Shown here in pieces: positions 1 through 6,694 of a stretch of 36,580 bases of DNA (positions are counted from its first letter, which is position 1; each line of letters starts with the position of its first letter). The position numbers and the translations under genes were made by a program. Source of the DNA: PALSA-1336 sp038203095 (GTDB taxonomy: Bacteria; Patescibacteriota; Doudnabacteria; UBA920); contig JBBREH010000011.1 of assembly GCA_038203095.1 (NCBI GenBank), positions 1 to 36,580 of the forward strand, read 5' to 3'. The notes under the pieces were generated by a model. That model had not been told where the DNA came from. It ran no database searches and worked only from the letters and a program-made list of their open reading frames with translations.

Positions 1-8
1 TACGAGGC

Positions 9-100
9 ATTTTGTGAGGATTTTTGGAGACGTAGTTCACCTACGGCGACAAAAACCGCAGCAAAATAACGAAGTAATCGGCCAAACCCCTTGTGGGTTT
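9..100. repeat. Imperfect palindrome plus short hairpin at the left edge
   Basis: Positions 9-35 and 41-67 form an inverted repeat of 27-nt arms, 19 of 27 matching, around the loop TTCAC. The tip CGTAG/CTACG is perfect. A second hairpin follows (AAACCC, loop CTTGT, GGGTTT, 84-100). A short reading frame runs in from the edge and stops at 67-69; it could be the tail of a gene outside the window but coincides with the palindrome. An intergenic repeat or terminator is the more likely reading. Confidence 0.45.
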
Positions 101-122
101 CATCAATATTTTAAATATTTAG

Positions 123-509
123 ATGAAAGGCGTAAGTCCTAAGCACTTAAATTATATGGACTCATCTGTATCACCACGCACAAAACCGCTATATCGCGGC
201 ACACAAATAGTTTGGTATATTTTAGGCACTCTAGAAGTACTTTTAGCTTTCCGGTTTCTCCTAAAATTATTCGCAGCCAACCCGAACGCGGGCTTTAGCA
301 GTTTTATTTACGGCTTAAGCTATATTTTCGCGGCGCCATTTCTAAATGTTTTTAAAATGTCCAGAGTGGAAGGCAGTATCTTTGAATGGACCACTCTTTT
401 GGCCATGATAGTTTACTGGATTATTGCCCTAGGCATTATTCGCCTATTTCTTATGGGTAAAGACGTTTCCACTCCGGAAGCGGCGGTAAAATTGGACAAT
501 CAAGACTAA
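123..509 (+). CDS. YggT family integral membrane protein
   Basis: A 128-residue membrane protein with two hydrophobic segments, around residues 30-48 and 89-110, flanking the YggT signature RFLLKLFAANPNAGF and the following APFLNVF. YggT proteins are small inner-membrane proteins linked to envelope stress and to cell-division-site factors; their biochemical role is unsettled. No Shine-Dalgarno is visible. The in-frame ATG at 156 (residue 12, MDSSVSPRTKP) is preceded by ATTAT, as at most starts in this window, so it may be the true start. The next three genes are also small membrane proteins on the same strand, suggesting an envelope or stress cassette. Family assignment is good; the start is uncertain. 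Confidence 0.82.
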   Translation: MKGVSPKHLNYMDSSVSPRTKPLYRGTQIVWYILGTLEVLLAFRFLLKLFAANPNAGFSSFIYGLSYIFAAPFLNVFKMSRVEGSIFEWTTLLAMIVYWIIALGIIRLFLMGKDVSTPEAAVKLDNQD

Positions 510-531
510 TAATTAATTATTTCAACATTGT

Positions 532-744
532 ATGACTACTATAATTAATACGCCCCCCACAAACAGCGACAATTCAGGTGGCAGCTACGGTGGCCTAATA
601 GTAGGCATTGTGATTTCAGCCATCCTGGTTTTTATTTTTGTGGTATATGGCTTGCCTGCGATGCGCGGTAATAATAAAGATTCCGGCATAACAACCGTGA
701 CTGTGCCTGACAAAATAGATGTAAACGTAAATAAAGGAAATTAA
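532..744 (+). CDS. Small single-pass membrane protein, function unknown
   Basis: A 70-residue protein: a polar Ser/Gly/Asn-rich start, one strongly hydrophobic helix (about residues 21-44, GLIVGIVISAILVFIFVVYG) and a short polar tail ending in a Val-rich stretch. The tail is probably exposed outside the cell, with the short N-terminus inside, but topology cannot be fixed from sequence alone. It sits 22 bp after the YggT gene and 4 bp before the YtxH-like gene, so co-transcription is likely. I do not recognise a family. The evidence for a real gene is the tight spacing, coding-like composition and the clear membrane helix. Confidence 0.6.
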   Translation: MTTIINTPPTNSDNSGGSYGGLIVGIVISAILVFIFVVYGLPAMRGNNKDSGITTVTVPDKIDVNVNKGN

Positions 745-748
745 ATTT

Positions 749-1084
749 ATGAACAAACAAGACAAACACTTAGGTTTAAAGGTCGGTTTGGGTGTCGCGG
801 CAATTACCGCTGCGGCCGGAGCATATTATTTAATGGGTAAAGATGGTAAAAAACGCCGCGCTAAAGCCGCGGCCTGGGTAGATGAAGCCAAAAAGGAACT
901 AGAAAAAAAGGTTGCAGCCATGAAAGACATGAGCCAGGAAATTTATCATCAAAGCGTGGATAAAGTATTAATTAAGTACAAAAAATTCCAAAAGGAAAAC
1001 CCTGAGGAATTTGCCAAATTAGTCAGCGAGCTTAAAGGGCACTGGCAATACATTAAAGAGCATATGGCTGATAAAAAATCTTAA
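749..1084 (+). CDS. YtxH-like membrane-anchored helical protein
   Basis: A 111-residue protein with a Gly/Ala-rich N-terminal segment (GLKVGLGVAAITAAAGAYYL, residues 9-28), then MGKDGKKRR and a long charged helix rich in Ala, Lys and Glu. This is the layout of YtxH/general-stress proteins: a short membrane anchor followed by a coiled-coil-like cytoplasmic domain. The start lies 4 bp after the preceding gene, and the stop codon is already inside the heptamer array that follows. Together with YggT and the GlsB/YeaQ protein it forms a plausible stress-related envelope cluster. The family call rests on architecture more than on conserved residues. Confidence 0.65.
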   Translation: MNKQDKHLGLKVGLGVAAITAAAGAYYLMGKDGKKRRAKAAAWVDEAKKELEKKVAAMKDMSQEIYHQSVDKVLIKYKKFQKENPEEFAKLVSELKGHWQYIKEHMADKKS

Positions 1085-1150
1085 ATCTTAAATCTTAAAT
1101 CTTAAATCTTAAATCTTAAATCTTAAATCTTAAATCTTAAATCTTAAATC
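1081..1150. repeat. Perfect heptamer array, ten copies of TTAAATC
   Basis: Ten exact tandem copies of TTAAATC fill the whole spacer between the YtxH-like and GlsB/YeaQ genes. The array contains the stop codon of the first gene and ends one base before the ATG of the next. Related heptamers occur at 16140-16172 and inside uvrC (34621-34648). Such an array can change length by slippage and alter the spacing between the two genes. Confidence 0.95.
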
Positions 1151-1151
1151 T

Positions 1152-1400
1152 ATGGGAATTATACTTTGGATAGTGTTTGGAGCTTTAGTGGGCTGGATTG
1201 CTTCAGCCATTATGAAGAGTAACGACGGTGTGTTAATGGATATAGTAATAGGCATAGTCGGCGCCGTAATTGGTGGATGGCTAATGAATGCACTTGGTCA
1301 AAGCGGTGTAACCGGTTTTAACCTTTACAGCCTGATTGTGGCGGTTATTGGTTCTATGGTATTAATCGCCATAGTTAGAGCAATCCGCAGGACAGCTTAA
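1152..1400 (+). CDS. GlsB/YeaQ/YmgE family stress-response membrane protein
   Basis: An 82-residue protein made of three hydrophobic helices (about residues 2-20, 28-46 and 57-77). It has the family pattern: GxxxGWIAS in helix 1, a Gly-rich helix 2 (GIVGAVIGGWLM) and a short basic tail (RAIRRTA). These proteins, formerly called transglycosylase-associated proteins, are induced by envelope or general stress in many bacteria; their molecular role is unclear. Length matches the family. It directly follows the heptamer array, with no visible ribosome-binding site, and is probably co-transcribed with the genes before it. Confidence 0.88.
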   Translation: MGIILWIVFGALVGWIASAIMKSNDGVLMDIVIGIVGAVIGGWLMNALGQSGVTGFNLYSLIVAVIGSMVLIAIVRAIRRTA

Positions 1401-1403
1401 AGG

Positions 1404-1472
1404 TTTCTGTAGTTGCTAGATCTCGTGTCAAGCACGGGACAAGCTTATCGAGCCTTCAGGCAATGACAGAAA
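1404..1472. repeat. Spacer element bounded by TTTCTGT/ACAGAAA
   Basis: The 7-bp inverted repeat TTTCTGT (1404-1410) and ACAGAAA (1466-1472) bounds a 69-bp element with an inner hairpin (TCTCGTG, loop TCAAG, CACGGGA; 6 of 7 pairs). It has the size and form of a small non-coding palindromic repeat. It could also end transcription of the upstream cluster, but has no T-run. Confidence 0.5.
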
Positions 1473-1506
1473 TAATCAAACATACGAATAATTTAAAAAA
1501 ATTAAT

Positions 1507-1512
1507 AAGGAG
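1507..1512 (+). promoter_or_regulatory. Shine-Dalgarno site of the DUF4382 lipoprotein gene
   Basis: AAGGAG lies 8 nt before the ATG at 1521. It is listed because it is one of the very few clear ribosome-binding sites in the window; most other starts are preceded only by A/T-rich sequence. Confidence 0.75.
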
Positions 1513-1520
1513 ATTGGTTT

Positions 1521-2486
1521 ATGAATAAAATTATGTCCACCTTTGGCGGAAAAAAACTTCTCATCTTACTTGCTATTCCGTTTTTGGCCGCGGCTTGCAA
1601 CAGCCAGCCAACAGCTGAATCAACTAAAAATAGTGAGAGCGTAAATTCACAAACATCCGCCCAGCCACAAACTCAGGGCAGGGCAGTCTTTAGCATTACC
1701 GACGCTACGCCGGACATTCAGAATGTTACAGCGGTACAAATAACTATAGATAAGTTAGAGGTGTTAAGCAGTGGTCAGGCGTGGGTCACAGTTAACTCTA
1801 CCGCCAAAACCTTTGATTTAATGGCGCTAAAAACTTCCGGCACCGCCCAGTTAATAGCCGATTTGCAACTCCCGGTAGGGACTTACAACCAAATTCGCCT
1901 GCATGTGACAAAAGTAGTGGTTACCAAAGCAGGCGTACAGAGCGAAGCTAAACTGCCTTCCAATGAGCTAAAAATTGTTGGCAAAGTTGTGGTAAAACCG
2001 GACGCTACAGCCAGTGTAAAATTTGACTTTTTACTGGATAAATCTTTGCATCTAACCGGCAACGGGATGTTTATTTTAGCCCCGGTAATTAAGCTGGACA
2101 GCCAAAGTGACGCCCGGGTACAAATTAACGCTAATAATGAAGTCAAACTCGAAAGCGGCCAGGAAGAAGAAAGCATAATGATGGGTTCAGATGAGAATGG
2201 AATGATGAAAAATAATTTTGAGTTTGATAGCAACCAAAAACTTGACCTGACTAACAATGGCTCGATGCATATGATGGATAATAATCAGAGCGAAACCGGC
2301 CTTAAAATTGATGCCCAAAAAGCTATAGACATTGCCATAAAAAACGGCAGTATTGATTTATCAATATCGGTGAAATTGGAAACAAAAGACGGAAAAAAAG
2401 TTTGGCATGTAGTTGGCAAGCAAGGCTTAAGCTTGGCTGATGTTTTTGTGGACGCGCAAACCGGCGTCATAGTTATGGCGCAATAA
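1521..2486 (+). CDS. DUF4382 lipoprotein with C-terminal PepSY-like segment
   Basis: A 321-residue exported lipoprotein. The signal peptide ends in a lipobox (FLAAAC, Cys about residue 26) followed by a Ser/Thr/Gln-rich linker. Residues about 54-195 match the DUF4382 pattern: FSITDATPDIQNVTAVQITI, then a Leu/Ala-rich LMALKTS segment, LPVGTYNQIRLHV, and a final hydrophobic strand ending FILAPVIKLD. A Met/Asn-rich linker leads to a C-terminal PepSY-like unit (about 262-321: AIDIAIKNG, then KKVWHVVG and DVFVDAQTGVIV). PepSY domains usually modulate or inhibit proteases or bind near the membrane. It has its own strong Shine-Dalgarno. The substrate is unknown; the domain calls are good. Confidence 0.82.
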   Translation: MNKIMSTFGGKKLLILLAIPFLAAACNSQPTAESTKNSESVNSQTSAQPQTQGRAVFSITDATPDIQNVTAVQITIDKLEVLSSGQAWVTVNSTAKTFDLMALKTSGTAQLIADLQLPVGTYNQIRLHVTKVVVTKAGVQSEAKLPSNELKIVGKVVVKPDATASVKFDFLLDKSLHLTGNGMFILAPVIKLDSQSDARVQINANNEVKLESGQEEESIMMGSDENGMMKNNFEFDSNQKLDLTNNGSMHMMDNNQSETGLKIDAQKAIDIAIKNGSIDLSISVKLETKDGKKVWHVVGKQGLSLADVFVDAQTGVIVMAQ

Positions 2487-2517
2487 TTAATTAATTTAAT
2501 AATCAATTATAAAATAT

Positions 2518-2991
2518 ATGAACGATAATAAAGCTTGGTATGTGGCAATTGGTGTAGTTATATTAGCTTTGATAATTTGGGGAATTTATGCAATTAATAA
2601 AAGTGACATACCGGCAAACACCACGACTCAAACAACACAAAATACCCCAAATAATAACGCAGACCAAACAGCAAGCACAACCCCCGAGGCCACAACCACT
2701 CCGGTAACAGGCGCCCCGGCAAAGAAACTTTCTTATGGCCAGGCGGTAAATGCTTATAAATTTCGCTTCCAGTTTTTACAGTGTCATGGCAATCCCGGGA
2801 CATTAGCAGTTAAACAAGGTACGGTAGTAATGCTGGATAACCGAGATGCGGTAGCGCACACAATTAAAGCCGACAAGCAAACTTTTAAGATTGCGGGTTA
2901 CGATTATGCCTTGCTGCATACTTCGGCGCTGGGCGACTTATTTATAACCTGCGACGGTGGGGGAGCCGCGAAGTTGAACGTGCAAAAGTAA
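2518..2991 (+). CDS. Membrane-anchored cupredoxin-like protein
   Basis: A 157-residue protein with an N-terminal membrane helix (residues 7-26), a Thr/Asn/Pro-rich linker (about 28-70) and a C-terminal beta-rich domain. The pattern resembles exported cupredoxin-fold domains: FRFQFLQC, LAVKQGTVVMLDNRD, VAHTIKADKQTFKIAGYDYALLH and DLFITCDGG. Histidines in CHG, AHT and LHT could be metal ligands, but the normal His/Cys/His/Met order is not evident, so copper binding is unproven. Two Cys (LQC and ITC) could form a disulfide, making the protein a possible client of the thiol-redox proteins encoded further right. It lies 31 bp after the DUF4382 gene and may be co-transcribed with it. Confidence 0.6.
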   Translation: MNDNKAWYVAIGVVILALIIWGIYAINKSDIPANTTTQTTQNTPNNNADQTASTTPEATTTPVTGAPAKKLSYGQAVNAYKFRFQFLQCHGNPGTLAVKQGTVVMLDNRDAVAHTIKADKQTFKIAGYDYALLHTSALGDLFITCDGGGAAKLNVQK

Positions 2992-3091
2992 GGCTTTTTA
3001 CAGCCTAATAACAGTCTGTGCAGTGGAGGGTCTCCTTCTTTGTTAAGTTCTTGGTGAAGATAGAGACCCCTTCCTGTAATGGAAAAAATAT
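2992..3091 (+). promoter_or_regulatory. Hairpin-bearing spacer before the secreted Kre9/Knh1-type gene
   Basis: A short hairpin (AGGCT, loop TTTAC, family AGCCT) overlaps the end of the preceding gene. A second inverted repeat, GGGTCTC (3028-3034) and GAGACCC (3063-3069), lies just before the next start. They may separate the two transcripts or affect translation. No convincing promoter hexamers were found. Confidence 0.35.
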
Positions 3092-4165
3092 ATGGACCAC
3101 ATAATGTCAATCAAATTAAGATCAAGTCAAGTAATAGGATTTCTGGCTGTTGCTGGTATGTTGTTTTCTTCGTGGACACAGGCCGCTAGTTCCGCAATTC
3201 AAATACTTTCTCCGCTGGGAGGAGAGCAGTGGGCAATTGGCAGTAATCAAAATATAAAATGGAGCGCTCCGGCTTCGGTTTCGAGCCTCAGGATATCTTT
3301 AAATTATCCGGAACCTGCCTGCAGACTGGCTAGTCCCCCTTGTATGATTATGACTCGTGCTCCCATTCTTATTTCTTCCAATGTCCCAAATACCGGTTCA
3401 TATTCTTGGAATATAGGCTCAAATTTTTCGGCAGGAAGTTATTTTTTAAGTATTTCCGATGCCGGAAACAGCGGGCAGTCCACTACTTCAGATGTGTTTA
3501 ACTTATTAGGCAGTACTGATCTTTCGCCTCACCCTTATGGCACAAATATTAGCGCCGGTGGGGTTGTCTACTATATTCAGGCACCAGTTGTAGGCGGGGC
3601 AATGCCTATTAATCCGCCCAAGGCGACATTAAGGCCTTACTCTTCCCAGGTAGTATTTTTGTCTTATGGGTTTAATTCCTGGAGTTCAGTAGTGCCTGCT
3701 AATAATGCTGATTTGGCTTTAGAAAAAAGCAGTAACTTGATGCCTTATGCCGATGGCACTCTGGTTAATGATAGCGGTACTATCTATATTATTAATAGCG
3801 GGGGCAAAACTGGTTTTGCCAATCCTAGAATTTTTCTTGGTTTGGGCTATAGTTGGCAAAATGTGATTTTTGGTGACACTTCTTTTGTCCCGACCAGCGG
3901 TTCGCCAATTTACCAGGTCGCCGCTCACCCTGCCGGCACGTTGGTTAATCAAAAAGGAATAATTAATTTAATTACGGCCTACGGTAAAATGGGCATCCCT
4001 TCAATGGAGATTTTTAATTCCTGGGGATTAAAATTGAATAATGTTGTTTCGGTGAATTTTTTTGACGAGAAGTTGCAAAACAATTCTTACAATGCGATTG
4101 TTTCAGAACGGGAATTTGGGCAGTTGTCTCCTACGGCTTATCCACCAGTGCCAATGTCACAATAA
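3092..4165 (+). CDS. Secreted Kre9/Knh1-type domain protein with C-terminal GTL-type repeats
   Basis: A 357-residue secreted protein with a signal peptide (cleavage near WTQAA, about residue 31). Residues about 36-140 resemble the Ser-Thr-rich Kre9/Knh1 domain: IQILSPLGGEQWAIGSNQNI then KW, and later GSYSWNIG and SAGSYFLSISDA. It is followed by three degenerate units of about 55-60 residues, of the form HPxGTLVNxxGTIYxIxxxGKTGF then FLxLGYSWxxV. The same C-terminal unit ends the 900-residue repeat protein at 18186, so it is probably a shared cell-surface module. Starting at the second ATG (3104, MSIKLRSSQ) is also possible. It is followed after 4 bp by a small gene and then the DUF3494 protein, suggesting one surface-protein operon. 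Confidence 0.72.
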   Translation: MDHIMSIKLRSSQVIGFLAVAGMLFSSWTQAASSAIQILSPLGGEQWAIGSNQNIKWSAPASVSSLRISLNYPEPACRLASPPCMIMTRAPILISSNVPNTGSYSWNIGSNFSAGSYFLSISDAGNSGQSTTSDVFNLLGSTDLSPHPYGTNISAGGVVYYIQAPVVGGAMPINPPKATLRPYSSQVVFLSYGFNSWSSVVPANNADLALEKSSNLMPYADGTLVNDSGTIYIINSGGKTGFANPRIFLGLGYSWQNVIFGDTSFVPTSGSPIYQVAAHPAGTLVNQKGIINLITAYGKMGIPSMEIFNSWGLKLNNVVSVNFFDEKLQNNSYNAIVSEREFGQLSPTAYPPVPMSQ

Positions 4166-4169
4166 TTTT

Positions 4170-4391
4170 ATGGACAAACACGAAGTAATAAAACTAGCCA
4201 GGGAGCTGTTTAAAATTAGGGAGTCTTCGGCGCGGGAAGGCCCGGCGGAAAATGACGGCGTGCATAAAAGAAAAACCCAGGCTATTCCGTTTTATAATGA
4301 TGAAATAATGAAAACCTGGTATTTGGAAGCCATTCACACCGCGGAAATTATTATTGGGTTGGAAAAGGAATATTTAAAAAATCAGCCATGA
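4170..4391 (+). CDS. Small soluble helical protein, function unknown
   Basis: A 73-residue charged protein without a signal or membrane segment (MDKHEVIKLARELFKIRESS at the start). I place the start at 4170 because this ATG follows the previous stop by 4 bp and has the usual TTTTATG context; a longer frame from 4062 would overlap the preceding gene by more than 100 bp. Its TGA overlaps the next ATG (ATGA), so it is translationally coupled to the DUF3494 gene. It is mostly helical, with a conserved-looking middle (RKTQAIPFYNDEIMKTWYLE). Function unknown. Confidence 0.65.
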   Translation: MDKHEVIKLARELFKIRESSAREGPAENDGVHKRKTQAIPFYNDEIMKTWYLEAIHTAEIIIGLEKEYLKNQP

Positions 4392-5362
4392 AAAATTTTA
4401 ACAAAACAATTTTTACAGCTATCCTGTTAGTTGTCCTAATGTCTGGACGGGTGGCTTTTGCCGCGGGTCCCACGCTTGGTACGGCCGGCAATTTCGCGGT
4501 TTTGGCCGGTTCGGCCATTACCAATACCGGCTCCAGCGTTATTAATGGCGACTTAGGACTATCGCCCGGCACCTCGGTAAGCGGTTTTCCGCCGGGAATT
4601 TTAAATGGGGTACAACATGTGGCAGACGCCCCAGCCGCGGGAGCCAAGGCAGACTTGGTTAATGCTTATAACTACGCTTACGGACAACTGCCGGTTTACA
4701 GGATTAGCACCGAACTTGGTGGCAGTCTTATAAATCGCGGTGTGTATGATTCCGCAGACGGCACATTCGGTTTAACAGGGACTCTAACTTTGGATGCTTT
4801 GGGCGACCCCGCAGCGGTATTTATTTTTAAAAGTTCAACCACACTAATAACCGCGGCCTCCAGCCGGGTTGTACTGGCCGGCGGCGCCCAAGCCTGTAAC
4901 GTTTTTTGGCTGGTGGGTAGTTCTGCCACGCTGGGCTCAAATTCAACTTTTAAAGGCAGTATTTTGGCCTTAACTTCCGTAACACTTACTACCGGCGCGC
5001 AAGTCGAAGGCCGAATTTTGGCGAGGAATGGCGCGGTGACTATTGATTCCGGAGCTGTTACCAAAGCGGAGTGTGCGGCACCGGCGGCACCCGTTGCAAC
5101 ATCCGTCTCCACTTCAACGCCGGCCACGGCCGCGACATCCACGCCAAATGTAGTTTTAAATTTTACCTCAACCTCCACGCCGGGCTTGGCTTTTTCGCTC
5201 GGACTGCAAATGCCCACGTCTACGGTTTTGGCGCAAGTGTCTATACTACCGGTGACCGGAATTGATTTAAGCATTGGCATGTTGTGGAAAATTATCATTC
5301 CGTTTAGCTTGGTATTGCTTTTATTGTTATTCTATCCTATACCAAAAAAACAAAATGAGTAA
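4388..5362 (+). CDS. DUF3494 (ice-binding-like) surface protein with LPVTG sorting signal
   Basis: A 324-residue secreted protein: signal peptide to about residue 25 (RVAFAAG), then a DUF3494/ice-binding-like beta-helix domain (about 30-225). The domain shows AGNFAVLAGSAITNTG, VINGDLGLSPGTSVSGFPPG, the Ala-rich DLVNAYNYAYG, and VFIFKSSTTL to NVFWLVGSSATLG and GSILALTSVTL. A Ser/Thr/Pro/Ala-rich stalk follows (228-285). The C-terminus is a cell-wall sorting signal: LPVTG, a hydrophobic helix (about 300-316) and a basic tail (KKQN). Sortase would cut between Thr and Gly and attach it to the envelope. No sortase gene is in the window. DUF3494 proteins bind ice in some organisms, but many are adhesins; ice binding here is only a family inference. 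It overlaps the upstream small gene by 4 bp. Confidence 0.85.
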   Translation: MKNFNKTIFTAILLVVLMSGRVAFAAGPTLGTAGNFAVLAGSAITNTGSSVINGDLGLSPGTSVSGFPPGILNGVQHVADAPAAGAKADLVNAYNYAYGQLPVYRISTELGGSLINRGVYDSADGTFGLTGTLTLDALGDPAAVFIFKSSTTLITAASSRVVLAGGAQACNVFWLVGSSATLGSNSTFKGSILALTSVTLTTGAQVEGRILARNGAVTIDSGAVTKAECAAPAAPVATSVSTSTPATAATSTPNVVLNFTSTSTPGLAFSLGLQMPTSTVLAQVSILPVTGIDLSIGMLWKIIIPFSLVLLLLLFYPIPKKQNE

Positions 5363-5376
5363 TTGATTAAGCTTTT

Positions 5377-5405
5377 AAAAACTCATCCGTAAGGGTGAGT
5401 TTTTT
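5377..5405. terminator. Rho-independent terminator after the DUF3494 gene
   Basis: AAAACTCA (5377-5384) pairs with TGAGTTTT (5396-5403) around TCCGTAAGGGG-like loop sequence, followed by T residues. The A-run on the left would also let it act on the opposite strand. The T-tract runs directly into the next promoter. Confidence 0.8.
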
Positions 5406-5413
5406 GCTATAAT
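5405..5413 (+). promoter_or_regulatory. Extended -10 promoter of the deacetylase-like gene (leaderless)
   Basis: TGCTATAAT: a perfect -10 box at 5408-5413 with the TGn extension. Its last base is separated from the ATG at 5420 by exactly 6 nt, so transcription should start at or next to the A of the start codon. No good -35 is seen, which fits an extended -10 promoter. Confidence 0.75.
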
Positions 5414-5419
5414 GCTGGC

Positions 5420-6535
5420 ATGAGTTTACTTTTTAAATTTTGGTGTGCGGCGGCAGTTTTGGCGTTTTTGGCTGTGGGCTGCAATCAAAAGATTAGCCAG
5501 GAAATACCTCAGCCTGCTATTAAACAAGCCACTCCGGCTGCTACAGCCACTCCCATTGCTATTAGAGATTATATTGCCACTTCCACCTCAGAGTCGGGTA
5601 ATCCACCGCAGTTTGTAGTGATGGCGTTTGACGGTTCATATTCTTTGCCAATGTGGCAAAACACTTTGGATTTTTCCCAAAGTATGTTGGCGGAAGGCCA
5701 CCCGGTACATTTTACTTATTTTTTAAGCGGCGTGTACTTTTTAAATTTTCGCAAAGCAGCTATTTATCAGCCGCCTCTAAAACCTGCCGGCACATCGCTA
5801 ATTGGTTTTGGTTTAAGTAATTTAGACATAGAACAACGCGTGGCCTATGTTAATCGCGCAATTTTAGAAGGCCACGAAATTGGCTCTCACGCCAACGGGC
5901 ATTTTACCGGCGCCAAATGGAGCGGTAAAGATTGGCAACAGGAATTCTCCCAGTTTAATAAACTGATTTTTCATATTGTAGAAAATAATGGCGTTTCGGC
6001 TTCTGACGCGTCACGCTACACTATTAATCTTGAGCCATCCGATGTAATTGGTTTCCGCGCGCCGGAATTGGGCAACGATGCCAGCTTATGGCCGGCCTTA
6101 AAAGACAACGGTTTTTTGTATGATACTAGCTTAACCGGCAAACCCGATGCCTGGCCAAAAAAACTTTTCAACGGTTTATGGGAATTTCCTTTAGCCTCGA
6201 TTCCGTATGCCAGCTCCACCCGGAATTTGCTTTCTATGGATTATAATTTTTATTTTAAGCAGTCCGGCGGTAAAGACGTAACTAAAAAAGGCGATGCCAA
6301 GTGGGATCAATTTTATAACGACACCTACACTTCTTACCTAAACTATTTTGAAAAAAATTATCAGGGCAACCGCGCACCGGTATTTATTGGCTCCCACTTT
6401 TCCGAATGGAACGACGGCGTCTATTGGGAAGCCATGAAAAATTTCGGCGCTACCGTTTGCGCCAAACCCGAAGTGAAATGTGTGAGTTTTAAGGAATTGA
6501 TGGAGTATTTAAACAGTTATTCGCAGCGAAAATGA
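5420..6535 (+). CDS. Polysaccharide deacetylase-like lipoprotein
   Basis: A 371-residue lipoprotein (lipobox LAVGC, Cys about residue 21) with a Pro/Ala/Thr linker and a NodB-like fold. Motif 1 is FVVMAFDGS (about 72-80), motif 2 is HEIGSHANGHF (about 152-162), motif 3 is VIGFRAPELG, then FLYDTS and FIGSHFSEW. Family members remove acetyl groups from N-acetylated sugars such as peptidoglycan or chitin-like polymers, using a metal held by an Asp and the two His of motif 2. Here the second Asp of the usual FDD is Gly, while both His remain, so the metal site is altered and activity is uncertain. It has its own leaderless promoter and is flanked by terminators, so it is monocistronic. Confidence 0.78.
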   Translation: MSLLFKFWCAAAVLAFLAVGCNQKISQEIPQPAIKQATPAATATPIAIRDYIATSTSESGNPPQFVVMAFDGSYSLPMWQNTLDFSQSMLAEGHPVHFTYFLSGVYFLNFRKAAIYQPPLKPAGTSLIGFGLSNLDIEQRVAYVNRAILEGHEIGSHANGHFTGAKWSGKDWQQEFSQFNKLIFHIVENNGVSASDASRYTINLEPSDVIGFRAPELGNDASLWPALKDNGFLYDTSLTGKPDAWPKKLFNGLWEFPLASIPYASSTRNLLSMDYNFYFKQSGGKDVTKKGDAKWDQFYNDTYTSYLNYFEKNYQGNRAPVFIGSHFSEWNDGVYWEAMKNFGATVCAKPEVKCVSFKELMEYLNSYSQRK

Positions 6536-6618
6536 GCCATGATAGTAATATTTTCCTCTTCCTTAAAGCCGCGCTAGGTGTGTGTTTGTTTCCTGCCTAC
6601 CACGGACAGAAGTGTCAC

Positions 6619-6646
6619 AAAAACTCATCTAAACGGATGAGTTTTT
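6619..6646. terminator. Terminator after the deacetylase-like gene
   Basis: AAAAACTCATC (6619-6629), loop TAAACG, GATGAGTTTTT (6636-6646): an 11-bp perfect stem ending in a T-run. The A-run on the other side makes it potentially bidirectional. The stem sequence resembles the terminator at 5377. Confidence 0.88.
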
Positions 6647-6682
6647 AATAACTGCTAGCTTTTTTGTTTTAAAAAAAGAGAG

Positions 6683-6688
6683 TACAAT
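6683..6688 (+). promoter_or_regulatory. -10 box of the HI0933-type gene (leaderless)
   Basis: TACAAT ends exactly 6 nt before the ATG at 6695, as at 5420, 23667, 26269 and uvrC. No good -35 box is visible; a T-rich tract lies at that distance. Confidence 0.6.
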
Positions 6689-6694
6689 GCTCAA

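Noticed and set aside
1..69. Open frame entering from the left edge
   Set aside because: Only 22 codons, coinciding with an inverted repeat; cannot be told from chance.
1081..1150. Possible CRISPR array
   Set aside because: The repeats are 7 bp, contiguous and have no spacers; no cas gene is near.
4062..4169. Longer start for the small gene at 4170
   Set aside because: It would overlap the preceding secreted-protein gene in another frame by more than 100 bp; the 4170 ATG has normal spacing and context.
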